A DNA stretch of 5,660 nt. It comes from UBA1081 sp045535305. GTDB taxonomy: Bacteria; Bacillota; Clostridia; Oscillospirales; Acutalibacteraceae. The DNA lies in assembly GCA_045535305.1 (NCBI GenBank), contig JAZSLJ010000055.1:1-5660 (forward strand), given 5' to 3'. The translations under genes and the position numbers were made by a program. Under the pieces are notes generated by a model that saw only the letters and a list, made by a program, of their open reading frames with translations, made no database searches and had not been told where the DNA came from. Position 1 is the stretch's first letter. Each line of letters starts with the position of its first letter. Positions 1 to 5,660 of the stretch are shown here, piece by piece.

Positions 1-1959
1 GGTGGATAGTGTATCTTCCGCACCGTCGACTTTTGCGGTAAGAGTGCCTGCTTCAAAGGGTATTTCCCAGGTGATTCTGCAAGCGTCAGCATCAGTCAGC
101 TTCTTTTCGCCTAAAGATTTGCCGTTTAAGAATAACTCAACCGTTTTTGCATTTGTGTAACAGCTGACCTGTACAGTTTCGCCCTTTTCTGCAGAATAAA
201 TAAAACTGTCAGTCCATGTGTTGGTTTTTTCTTTTTCACCCTTTGATACGGCAATTTTTACAAACGGTGTGTCTGTCCAGAGTGCTTTTCTGCGGTAGAA
301 AAGAGGCTTCGGATTTCCGCAAAGGTCAAGCATACCTGCCTGTGAAATTCTGTATGGCCAGCCTCTGCATTCGCCTAAAAAGTCAATACCTGTCCAAAGG
401 AACTGACCGCAGATATAGTCGTTATCCCTTACAGCATACCATGCTTTCGGGTCGTGGCCGTTTTCGCTGCCGAAAATTACGCGGTCGGGGAAGCGTTTGT
501 GATCCTCTTCGTAAAATCCTTCGCGGTAGTTGTAGCCCGAAACATCAAGCACATCAGCAAAGCCTGTTCTTGTGGATAATTCGGGGAAGGAGAGTGCGGA
601 CAGTACGGGACGGGTAGTATCAATATTATGTACTATATCCACAAGCTCTTTTGCAATAACAGTCAGCCTGTCGGCATTGGGTTTTTTATCGTCGTATCTG
701 CGCTCCTGTGCAGGCTTGCCGCTGTCGTTATTGCCGAGCACCTCATCAAAAAGAGGTGTAACGTAGGGATCGTTGGGGTAATCAATTTCATTACCGATTG
801 ACCACAGAATCACGCAGGGGTGATTTCTGTCGCGAAGCACCATAGCCTCTAAATCGGCTTTGTGCCAGAGTGGAAAATCCTCTGCATAGCCGAAACGCTT
901 GGGCGGATAGACGTTATGTCCCTGCCACCATTTATTTTTAGCGCCTTCCCATTCGTCAAAAGCCTCATCCATAACAAGAAAGCCGAGCTTGTCGCACAAA
1001 TCGAGCAAATCCGATGAGGGCGGATTGTGAGCAGTACGCAGAGCGTTACAGCCTGCTTCTTTAAACTTTTTAAGCCGTCTTTCCCAAACTGCCGAGGGAA
1101 CAGCCGCACCCAATGCACCCGCATCGTGATGCACGCAAACTCCTTTGAGCTTCATATTTGTGCCGTTAAGGAAGAATCCTTTGTCTGCATCGAATTTTAT
1201 GGTGCGTATGCCTATGGGAAAGCTTATAACATCGGTCATTCTGCCGTTGTTGAACGCGTGGCAGGTAAGAGTATAAAGATAAGGTGAATCGGGCGACCAT
1301 AATTTGGCATCGGGAACGGTAATTTGAGCATTTGAATTTTTTCCCTCAGCGGATGCAACCCAATTTCCGTCTGCATCTTCTATAATAAACTCTGTTTCGT
1401 CGCAGTTGATTGTTTTGTAGTTTATCTGAATTTGTGCAATTCCCGAATCAATATTTTTTGTGGTTGCAAAAACACCGTCTTTTTCAAAACAGCTCATTTC
1501 GGTGATTTCAAGGGTAACGTCTCTGTAAATTCCGCTGCCTGTAAACCAACGGGAATCTGCCACCTGTTCGTGTTCCACACGCACGCAGATAACGTTTTCA
1601 CCCGCACGTACAAATTCGCTTATGTCAAAGGTAAATGTGGAATATCCGTAAGCCCAACCGCCTAAGTAGTTGCTGTTAATCCACACTCTTGAATGCTTGT
1701 ATACACCGCCGAATGTGATTCGCACACGTTTACCTTTTATGTTTTTGGGCAACGTGAAATGCTTGCGATACCAGGCAGTACCACCCGGCAGATAACCTGT
1801 ACCGCTTGCGTTTGATTTGTCAAAAGAATATTCAACCGACCAATCGTGGGGGAGTGTAACGTTTTTCCACGCTCTGTCGTCATAGCCCATATAATCAGCT
1901 TCGGGAACATCACCCAAGTGAAATTTCCAATCTGAATTAAGCAGATTTACAGCACCCAT
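1..1959 (-). CDS. Glycoside hydrolase family 2, beta-galactosidase type (3' end cut by window edge)
   Basis: Predicted retaining exo-beta-glycosidase, most likely a cytoplasmic beta-galactosidase. The frame is open from ATG at 1957-1959 to base 1 (653 codons, no stop), so the C-terminus lies outside the window. By family knowledge, a further 100-200 residues would be usual. Visible layout: N-terminal sugar-binding jelly-roll (about 1-155, with LPHDWS and the GTGYLPGGTAWYRK signature), Ig-like domain (about 155-257), TIM barrel (about 258-560), then a DUF4982-like Ig domain (about 575-650, VELFLNGKSLG). The acid/base is Glu391 in WSIGNEID; the nucleophile is Glu499 in IFGSENGHD. RTAHNPPS and LWTGIDFLGE are further family signatures. 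It lacks the NxK motif of hexuronidases. There is no signal peptide. The start fits the usual first domain and is preceded by AAGAGG six bases upstream. It has its own promoter at 2000-2028. Family assignment is firm; galactose specificity is inferred. Confidence 0.93.
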   Translation of the reverse strand, partial: MGAVNLLNSDWKFHLGDVPEADYMGYDDRAWKNVTLPHDWSVEYSFDKSNASGTGYLPGGTAWYRKHFTLPKNIKGKRVRITFGGVYKHSRVWINSNYLGGWAYGYSTFTFDISEFVRAGENVICVRVEHEQVADSRWFTGSGIYRDVTLEITEMSCFEKDGVFATTKNIDSGIAQIQINYKTINCDETEFIIEDADGNWVASAEGKNSNAQITVPDAKLWSPDSPYLYTLTCHAFNNGRMTDVISFPIGIRTIKFDADKGFFLNGTNMKLKGVCVHHDAGALGAAVPSAVWERRLKKFKEAGCNALRTAHNPPSSDLLDLCDKLGFLVMDEAFDEWEGAKNKWWQGHNVYPPKRFGYAEDFPLWHKADLEAMVLRDRNHPCVILWSIGNEIDYPNDPYVTPLFDEVLGNNDSGKPAQERRYDDKKPNADRLTVIAKELVDIVHNIDTTRPVLSALSFPELSTRTGFADVLDVSGYNYREGFYEEDHKRFPDRVIFGSENGHDPKAWYAVRDNDYICGQFLWTGIDFLGECRGWPYRISQAGMLDLCGNPKPLFYRRKALWTDTPFVKIAVSKGEKEKTNTWTDSFIYSAEKGETVQVSCYTNAKTVELFLNGKSLGEKKLTDADACRITWEIPFEAGTLTAKVDGAEDTLST

Positions 1960-1964
1960 AATAT

Positions 1965-1971
1965 ACCTCTT
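1965..1971 (-). promoter_or_regulatory. Ribosome binding site of the minus-strand GH2 gene
   Basis: On the minus strand AAAGAGG lies six bases before the ATG at 1959. It supports this ATG as the start; the first residues after it already match the N-terminal domain of the family. Confidence 0.75.
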
Positions 1972-1999
1972 TTTAGTTTATTTTTCTAAAACTGATTTA

Positions 2000-2028
2000 A
2001 GTATATATGACAGGTTGTATATTGTCAA
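2000..2028 (-). promoter_or_regulatory. Housekeeping-sigma promoter for the minus-strand GH2 gene
   Basis: Reading the minus strand, TTGACA (2023-2028) is followed after exactly 17 bases by TATACT (2000-2005). This is a perfect -35 and a five-of-six -10 for a SigA/sigma-70 promoter. Transcription would start near 1993 and give a leader of about 34 bases ending in the ribosome site. A short dyad, GTTG-8 bases-CAAC (2014-2029), overlaps the -35 box and could be part of an operator, although it is too short to assign to a regulator family. Confidence 0.85.
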
Positions 2029-2069
2029 CAATTTGTTATAAATTATATAATTATTTTTAGTATATAATG

Positions 2070-2103
2070 AAAAAACAGGCTGTAATTTACAGCCTTGCTT
2101 TTT
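2070..2103 (-). terminator. Bidirectional intrinsic terminator
   Basis: Positions 2077-2095 are a perfect 9-bp inverted repeat around one base (AGGCTGTAA / TTACAGCCT), folding as a 7-bp stem with a 5-base loop. It is flanked by A6 on the left (2070-2075) and TTGCTTTTT on the right (2095-2103), so either strand would give a stem followed by a U-tract. On the minus strand the stem is followed by G then U6. The only plausible user is the minus-strand radical SAM unit ending at 2363; no plus-strand gene reads into it. It insulates that unit from the hydrolase promoter just downstream. Confidence 0.75.
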
Positions 2104-2119
2104 AATGGGATAGAGAAAA

Positions 2120-2223
2120 ATGCGCAGAATGGACAAACTGAGCAGAAACAACGCTTTTGCGTTGTTTCTGTTTACCCGAAGGCGTACAAAGGTACGTCGA
2201 GTGGCGAAGTTTGTTCATAGCAT
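2120..2223. other. Three-stem structured intergenic element (RNA or palindromic repeat candidate)
   Basis: Hand folding gives a three-way junction. P1 pairs 2129-2139 with 2208-2218 (11 bp, one G-U) and is continued outside an internal loop by 2120-2123 with 2220-2223 (ATGC/GCAT). P2 pairs 2143-2154 with 2159-2170: a perfect 12-bp stem, CAGAAACAACGC, with a TTTT loop. P3 pairs 2181-2187 with 2192-2198 (7 bp, one G-U) with an AAAG loop. Junction strands are 2140-2142, 2171-2180 and 2199-2207. None of the stems is followed by a proper U-tract, so it is not simply a terminator. It lies in the gap downstream of the radical SAM gene and would be transcribed as its 3' UTR. It could be a structured RNA or a small dispersed inverted-repeat element. 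I do not recognise it as a named family, and the coding strand is undecided. Confidence 0.6.
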
Positions 2224-2362
2224 AAAACATTATTAATTAAATTAAAACTATATTCTTTGTACTTTTTTGAATATTTTTAGTATTTTTAATTGTTCAGTCT
2301 TTTTTTTCTTTGTTTTTCTTGTTTTATGCGGTCTGCACTTTTTTTGCATCCCCTTTGATTTT
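2224..2362. other. AT-rich intergenic stretch without a supported gene
   Basis: This completes the 403-base gene-free gap at 1960-2362. It is strongly A-rich on the minus strand (long A runs around 2270-2345) and contains only a low-complexity lysine-rich 33-codon frame (2248-2349, minus) whose AAAGGGG sequence directly abuts the ATG, leaving no spacing for initiation. I see no promoter, tRNA or clear hairpin in it. It probably forms the 3' UTR of the radical SAM gene. Confidence 0.6.
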
Positions 2363-3190
2363 TTATACAAATCTTTGTGCATAGGCACATCTTCGGCACA
2401 GTTCTTCGGTTGCTGTACGGCAATCAAACCCCTTTACCATAGCTTTTGCGCGGGGAGATGATAAAACGTCGGCAATATCATCCTTAAAAATATTGCCAAG
2501 AGTTATAATTCCGTCGCTGTCAAGACAGCAGGGGACAATTGTGCCGTCGCAAAGCACACCGAAATGGTCCCGCAAGCCGTAACAGAATACTTTGTCTCCC
2601 TGTATATCGGCATTCTTATCGGGCCAGCCGAAGCGCTCGCCCCATTCCAGGAAGAATTTGTCCCGAATACGCAGTCCTCTTGTATTTTCGATCCACTCAC
2701 CCTTTATGTGAGAACGCAGATAATCAAGCATAACGTCATTTTTGCCGTTATCATAGCCGTTGTTCCAGAGTCTTAATACAACGATTATTCCCGCCTTTGA
2801 TGCAGTGTCGGCAAAATCGGCAATTGTGTTCATATAACGCTCAAAATCCTCATCGTTTCCGTTTTCAAAGCTGTGCAGAGATATATTGACCTTATGCAGT
2901 CCCGAAGCAATAATTTCAGCACCGCACTTTTTCAAAAGTGTTCCGTTTGTTGTCAATACTGATTTAAAACCTCTCTCAGCTGCCATTTTTAAAAAGTCGG
3001 GCAGTTCGGGATGTGTCAGCGGTTCACCCATAAGGTGATAATAAATATAATTGGTATGCCCCGAAAGCTTATCAAGTACAACAGAAAACTCATTTTTGCT
3101 CATTCGTCGGTGTTCTCTTGAATGTCCGTGGCAAAAGGAACAATTCATATTGCAGATATTTGTAATTTCAACATAAACTTTTGAATACAT
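2363..3190 (-). CDS. Radical SAM/SPASM-type protein, function unknown
   Basis: Predicted cytoplasmic radical SAM enzyme, 275 residues. The CX3CX2C motif for the SAM-binding [4Fe-4S] cluster is Cys13, Cys17 and Cys20 (CNMNCSFC). HLMGEP (about 52-57) is the SAM-contact motif and TTNGTLL (80-86) a core strand. The C-terminal part is SPASM-like: Cys203, Cys214, Cys221/Cys222, Cys257, Cys265 and Cys268, with LCDGTIVPCCLDSDG and LGNIF. It stops soon after CRRCAYA, so it lacks the last cysteines of a full SPASM domain and may hold a single auxiliary cluster. From memory, similar 270-280-residue proteins are widespread in Clostridia without an assigned reaction, and they usually carry CSFCPG where this one has CSFCHG. 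The start is supported by AAAGGAG five bases before the ATG. It is transcribed divergently from the plus-strand hydrolase; no peptide substrate or partner gene is recognisable nearby. The radical SAM call is firm; the reaction is unknown. Confidence 0.93.
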   Translation of the reverse strand: MYSKVYVEITNICNMNCSFCHGHSREHRRMSKNEFSVVLDKLSGHTNYIYYHLMGEPLTHPELPDFLKMAAERGFKSVLTTNGTLLKKCGAEIIASGLHKVNISLHSFENGNDEDFERYMNTIADFADTASKAGIIVVLRLWNNGYDNGKNDVMLDYLRSHIKGEWIENTRGLRIRDKFFLEWGERFGWPDKNADIQGDKVFCYGLRDHFGVLCDGTIVPCCLDSDGIITLGNIFKDDIADVLSSPRAKAMVKGFDCRTATEELCRRCAYAQRFV

Positions 3191-3195
3191 AATTA

Positions 3196-3208
3196 CTCCT
3201 TTTTTTTT
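3196..3208 (-). promoter_or_regulatory. Ribosome binding site of the radical SAM gene with A9 leader tract
   Basis: On the minus strand an A9 run (3200-3208) leads into GGAG (3196-3199), five bases before the ATG at 3190. It is a strong site that fixes the start. Confidence 0.8.
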
Positions 3209-3222
3209 GTGTAACTGTGTTA

Positions 3223-3250
3223 ATTATAGCATAAATGTGTGCAAATTCAA
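3223..3250 (-). promoter_or_regulatory. Promoter of the radical SAM gene
   Basis: On the minus strand TTGAAT (3245-3250) and a perfect TATAAT (3223-3228) are 16 bases apart. The -10 is preceded by TGC, making an extended -10 (TGnTATAAT) that offsets the weak -35. The start would be near 3216, giving a leader of about 26 bases that contains the A-tract and ribosome site. Confidence 0.7.
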
Positions 3251-3256
3251 CTGTTA

Positions 3257-3285
3257 TGTTTATTTCTGCCGTGATTGTATATAAT
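3257..3285 (+). promoter_or_regulatory. Probable promoter of the plus-strand GH2 gene
   Basis: A perfect TATAAT (3280-3285) lies 17 bases after TGTTTA (3257-3262), a poor match to a -35. Transcription would begin near 3292, leaving a leader of about 40 bases. It sits back-to-back with the radical SAM promoter; the two -35 regions are only a few bases apart, so one regulator bound between 3245 and 3262 could affect both genes. The weak -35 suggests that an activator may be needed, which is inference. Confidence 0.5.
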
Positions 3286-3331
3286 ATCAGTAAGAATATT
3301 TTGCAGTTATAGATAAGGGTAGTGTGTTTTT

Positions 3332-5578
3332 ATGAGAACAGTTTTAAATCTCAACAGAAAATGGGCATTTACAAAACAAGCGGATGATGTTCCGACCAGA
3401 ATTGATAACAAATGGGATTTTGTCAATCTTCCTCATTCGTGGAATGCTATTGACGGGCAGGATGGCGATAACGATTATTACAGAGGTACTGCTTACTATG
3501 CAAAAAGTATTGATAAAGCGGATTTGCCCGAGGCGAAACAGTATTATCTTGAATTGAAAGGTGCAAATTCATCTGCCGACGTTTATCTTAACGGCAAACA
3601 TCTTGCACATCACGACGGCGGTTATTCAACGTGGCGTGTAAACCTTACCGACGCATTGAAAGATGATAATCTGCTTGTTATCGCTGTTGATAACAGTCCC
3701 AATGAAACGGTTTATCCGCAGATGGCAGACTTTACATTTTACGGCGGACTTTACCGCGATGTTAATTTAATCTGCGTTGATGAATCTCATTTTGACCTTG
3801 ATTATTACGGCGGATCCGGTATTACGGTAACTCCCGAAATCAACGGTAAGGATGCATTGGTCAAGGTTGATACCTTTGTTGCAAACGGCAATCCGGACCT
3901 TAAAATCCGTTACACCGTATACGGTGCGAAAAAAAATATCGTTGCACAGACCGAAACTACAGACACTCACGTTCAGTTCAATATTCACGGCGTGCATCTT
4001 TGGCACGGACGCATTGACCCTTATCTGTACAGCTGTGAAGCTCAGCTTATAAAAAATGGACAGGTTGTTGATAACGTCTGCACCCGTTTCGGCTGCCGTA
4101 CATTCAAAATTGACCCTGACAAGGGATTTGTTCTCAACGGCAAGGAGTATCCGCTCAGAGGTGTATCACGTCATCAGGACCGTTGGGGCTTGGGTAATGC
4201 TCTTTTGCCTGAGCATCATAAAGAGGACATTGAACTTATATGTGAAGTGGGGGCAAACACAATCCGTCTTGCTCATTATCAGCACGACCAATATTTTTAT
4301 GACCTTTGTGATGAATACGGATTTATTGTATGGGCAGAGATTCCGTATATATCAAAGCATATGCCCGAAGGCAGAGAGAACACAATTTCACAGATGAAAG
4401 AGCTTGTTACTCAGAATTATAATCATCCGTCAATCGTTGTGTGGGGCTTGTCAAATGAAATCGGCATAGGCGGTACGGATGAAGATTTGCTTGAAAATCA
4501 TCGGATTCTTAACGATTTGTGCCACGAGATGGATTCTACCCGTCTTACTGCTGTTGCGGTTGTTTCAATGTGTAAAACCGATAACCCCTATCTGCTTATT
4601 CCCGATGTTGTGTCCTATAACCATTATTTCGGCTGGTATGGCGGTGATACGGATATGAACGGCCCTTGGTTTGATGAATTTCACCGTCAGCACCCCGATA
4701 TTCCCATAGGATGCTCAGAATACGGCTGTGAAGCGTTGAATTGGCACACATCAGACCCCGTGCAGGGCGACTATACAGAGGAGTATCAGGCGTATTACCA
4801 CGAGGAACTGATTAAACAGCTGTTCGCCCGCAAATATATATGGGCAACCCACGTGTGGAATATGTTTGATTTCGGTGCAGATGCCCGCAATGAGGGCGGT
4901 GAAAACGGTCAGAATCACAAGGGGCTTGTAACCTTTGACCGAAAATATAAAAAGGATGCGTTCTATGCATATAAAGCGTGGCTGTCAGACGAACCTTTCG
5001 TTCACATCTGCGGCAAGCGTTATGTTGACCGCGTTGAGGATGTTACACGCGTAAAGGTGTATTCCAATCAGCCTACTGTTGAGCTTTTTGCAAACGGCAG
5101 ATTTGTCAGTGCTCTAACAGCTCCCGATCACTTTTTCTGCTTTGATGTGCCCAATAGCGGTGAAACCGAATTGCGTGCCGTAGCAGGGGATTGCACGGAC
5201 AACAGCTTTATACGCAAGGTTGATACATTCAACGAAAATTACCGACTTAAAGAAAAGGGCGCAATTCTTAATTGGTTTGATATTGATGCTCCCGAAGGAT
5301 ATCTTTCACTTAACGATAAAATGAGTGATGTTATTTCAACAGAACAGGGCAGAGCGATTTTTATGAGCCTTATGGAAAAGATAACAAAGAGTGATGAGGG
5401 CAAAGCCAAAGCCGCAGGATTTGATGTCGGCCCCGAAATGATGAGTATGCTGGGCGGATTTACCGTTTTGCGGCTGCTGACTCTGATGGGCGGTATGGCG
5501 GATGTGAAATTTACAAAAGAACAACTGCTTGAACTGAATGCGGCACTCAATAAAATCGAAAAACCGAAGGAACAATAA
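3332..5578 (+). CDS. Glycoside hydrolase family 2, beta-galactosidase / beta-hexuronidase type, with helical C-terminal module
   Basis: Complete 748-residue retaining beta-glycosidase, predicted cytoplasmic (no signal peptide). Layout: N-terminal sugar-binding domain (about 1-148, LPHSWN and GGLYRDV), Ig-like domain (about 150-258), TIM barrel (about 259-560), DUF4982-like Ig domain (about 571-632, VELFANGRFVS) and a helical module (about 657-748). The acid/base is Glu376 in WGLSNEIG; the nucleophile is Glu463 in SEYG. Asn430, Tyr432 and Tyr436 in NHYFGWY match the NRYYGWY segment of E. coli GusA, and Asn528-His-Lys530 gives the NxK motif that contacts the carboxylate in beta-glucuronidases. 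Many relatives annotated as beta-galactosidases also carry NxK, so the sugar is unsettled. The start matches the family N-terminus (MRTVLNLNRKW), but the only ribosome-site candidate, AAGGG at 3315-3319, is 12 bases upstream, longer than usual. The TAA lies inside a hairpin (5573-5601). Confidence 0.95.
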   Translation: MRTVLNLNRKWAFTKQADDVPTRIDNKWDFVNLPHSWNAIDGQDGDNDYYRGTAYYAKSIDKADLPEAKQYYLELKGANSSADVYLNGKHLAHHDGGYSTWRVNLTDALKDDNLLVIAVDNSPNETVYPQMADFTFYGGLYRDVNLICVDESHFDLDYYGGSGITVTPEINGKDALVKVDTFVANGNPDLKIRYTVYGAKKNIVAQTETTDTHVQFNIHGVHLWHGRIDPYLYSCEAQLIKNGQVVDNVCTRFGCRTFKIDPDKGFVLNGKEYPLRGVSRHQDRWGLGNALLPEHHKEDIELICEVGANTIRLAHYQHDQYFYDLCDEYGFIVWAEIPYISKHMPEGRENTISQMKELVTQNYNHPSIVVWGLSNEIGIGGTDEDLLENHRILNDLCHEMDSTRLTAVAVVSMCKTDNPYLLIPDVVSYNHYFGWYGGDTDMNGPWFDEFHRQHPDIPIGCSEYGCEALNWHTSDPVQGDYTEEYQAYYHEELIKQLFARKYIWATHVWNMFDFGADARNEGGENGQNHKGLVTFDRKYKKDAFYAYKAWLSDEPFVHICGKRYVDRVEDVTRVKVYSNQPTVELFANGRFVSALTAPDHFFCFDVPNSGETELRAVAGDCTDNSFIRKVDTFNENYRLKEKGAILNWFDIDAPEGYLSLNDKMSDVISTEQGRAIFMSLMEKITKSDEGKAKAAGFDVGPEMMSMLGGFTVLRLLTLMGGMADVKFTKEQLLELNAALNKIEKPKEQ

Positions 5579-5601
5579 TTTAGCATTTCGCTAAATTGTT
5601 G
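5573..5601 (+). terminator. Hairpin overlapping the stop codon, possible weak terminator
   Basis: Bases 5573-5584 pair with 5590-5601 (12 bp, one G-U, core AATTTAGC/GCTAAATT) with an ATTTC loop. The TAA at 5576-5578 is in the left arm. No U-tract follows (GTTGTAGTTAGG), so strong intrinsic termination is doubtful. It may instead protect the 3' end of the message or be part of the repeat structure that follows. Confidence 0.45.
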
Positions 5602-5602
5602 T

Positions 5603-5637
5603 AGTTAGGAGTTAGGAGTGATGAGTTAGGAGTTAAG
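5603..5637. repeat. Five tandem 7-bp units (AGTTAGG-like)
   Basis: Units at 5603-5609, 5610-5616 and 5624-5630 read AGTTAGG; 5617-5623 is AGTGATG and 5631-5637 is AGTTAAG. The run is noncoding, lies just after the hydrolase hairpin and is immediately followed by another hairpin. Short tandem heptamers of this kind vary in copy number in other bacteria; that behaviour is not shown here. Confidence 0.75.
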
Positions 5638-5638
5638 G

Positions 5639-5655
5639 AAGCCGCAAAGCGGCTT
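5639..5655 (+). terminator. GC-rich hairpin at the right edge, possible terminator
   Basis: AAGCCGC (5639-5645) pairs with GCGGCTT (5649-5655) around an AAA loop: a 7-bp stem with five G-C pairs. Only five bases follow before the window ends, so the presence of a U-tract cannot be judged. It could terminate the hydrolase transcript or belong to a repeat unit that begins with the tandem heptamers. Confidence 0.4.
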
Positions 5656-5660
5656 GGATT

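Noticed and set aside
216..617. 133-codon plus-strand open frame
   Set aside because: It lies wholly opposite the minus-strand GH2 gene, which has full domain and catalytic-motif support; no family resemblance in the plus-strand product.
849..1124. 91-codon minus-strand frame
   Set aside because: Alternative frame inside the minus-strand GH2 gene; no recognisable protein features.
2063..2068. Plus-strand TATAAT that might mark a promoter
   Set aside because: No acceptable -35 at 16-18 bases and no plus-strand gene downstream.
2143..2170. The 12-bp hairpin P2 taken alone as an intrinsic terminator
   Set aside because: Neither strand has a proper U-tract after it (TTTACCC on plus, CTCAGTTTG on minus), and it fits better as one arm of the larger three-stem element.
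2248..2349. 33-codon minus-strand frame just after the radical SAM gene, encoding a lysine-rich peptide, considered as a modified-peptide precursor
   Set aside because: It arises from A-rich DNA, has one cysteine and no leader/core pattern, and AAAGGGG directly abuts its ATG without usable spacing.
2267..2461. 64-codon plus-strand frame rich in Phe and Cys, resembling a membrane peptide
   Set aside because: Its hydrophobic look comes from T-rich intergenic DNA, and it overlaps the end of the well-supported radical SAM gene on the other strand.
5239..5586. 115-codon minus-strand frame opposite the end of the plus-strand hydrolase
   Set aside because: Antisense to the conserved helical tail; serine-rich composition is what reverse reading of that tail gives, and there is no convincing ribosome site.

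Overview
The window looks like part of a Clostridia-type (Bacillota) chromosome, most likely from a gut anaerobe related to Ruminococcaceae/Oscillospirales. This placement is inferred from moderately AT-rich DNA, strong GGAG-type ribosome sites, SigA-like promoters, two leaderless family 2 glycoside hydrolases and a small radical SAM/SPASM protein of a type I recall mainly from Clostridia. No rRNA, tRNA or housekeeping marker is present, so it is not proven.

Layout. Positions 1-1959 (minus strand) hold a family 2 glycoside hydrolase of the beta-galactosidase type. It is open for 653 codons and runs off the left edge, so its C-terminus is missing. Positions 1960-2362 have no convincing gene. 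They carry, in minus-strand order, an AT-rich stretch, a three-stem structured element (2120-2223), a bidirectional hairpin terminator (about 2070-2103) and a near-consensus promoter (2000-2028) for the hydrolase. Positions 2363-3190 (minus) encode the 275-residue radical SAM/SPASM protein. A 141-bp divergent promoter region (3191-3331) separates it from a complete plus-strand 748-residue family 2 hydrolase (3332-5578). That enzyme keeps residues shared with beta-glucuronidases and ends in a 92-residue helical module. After it come a hairpin that contains its stop codon, five 7-bp tandem units (AGTTAGG-like) and another hairpin at the right edge.

How the genes may work together. Both hydrolases lack signal peptides, so they probably act in the cytoplasm on imported oligosaccharides or glycosides, one removing beta-galactose and the other beta-galactose or a beta-hexuronic acid. 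No transporter or regulator is visible. The radical SAM protein has no evident substrate nearby and looks like its own transcription unit. The promoters and terminator suggest three separate units rather than one operon.

The items most worth a second look are the three-way-junction element at 2120-2223, the uncertain sugar specificity and C-terminal module of the plus-strand hydrolase, and the uncharacterised radical SAM protein. I do not see a convincing new multi-gene system here.
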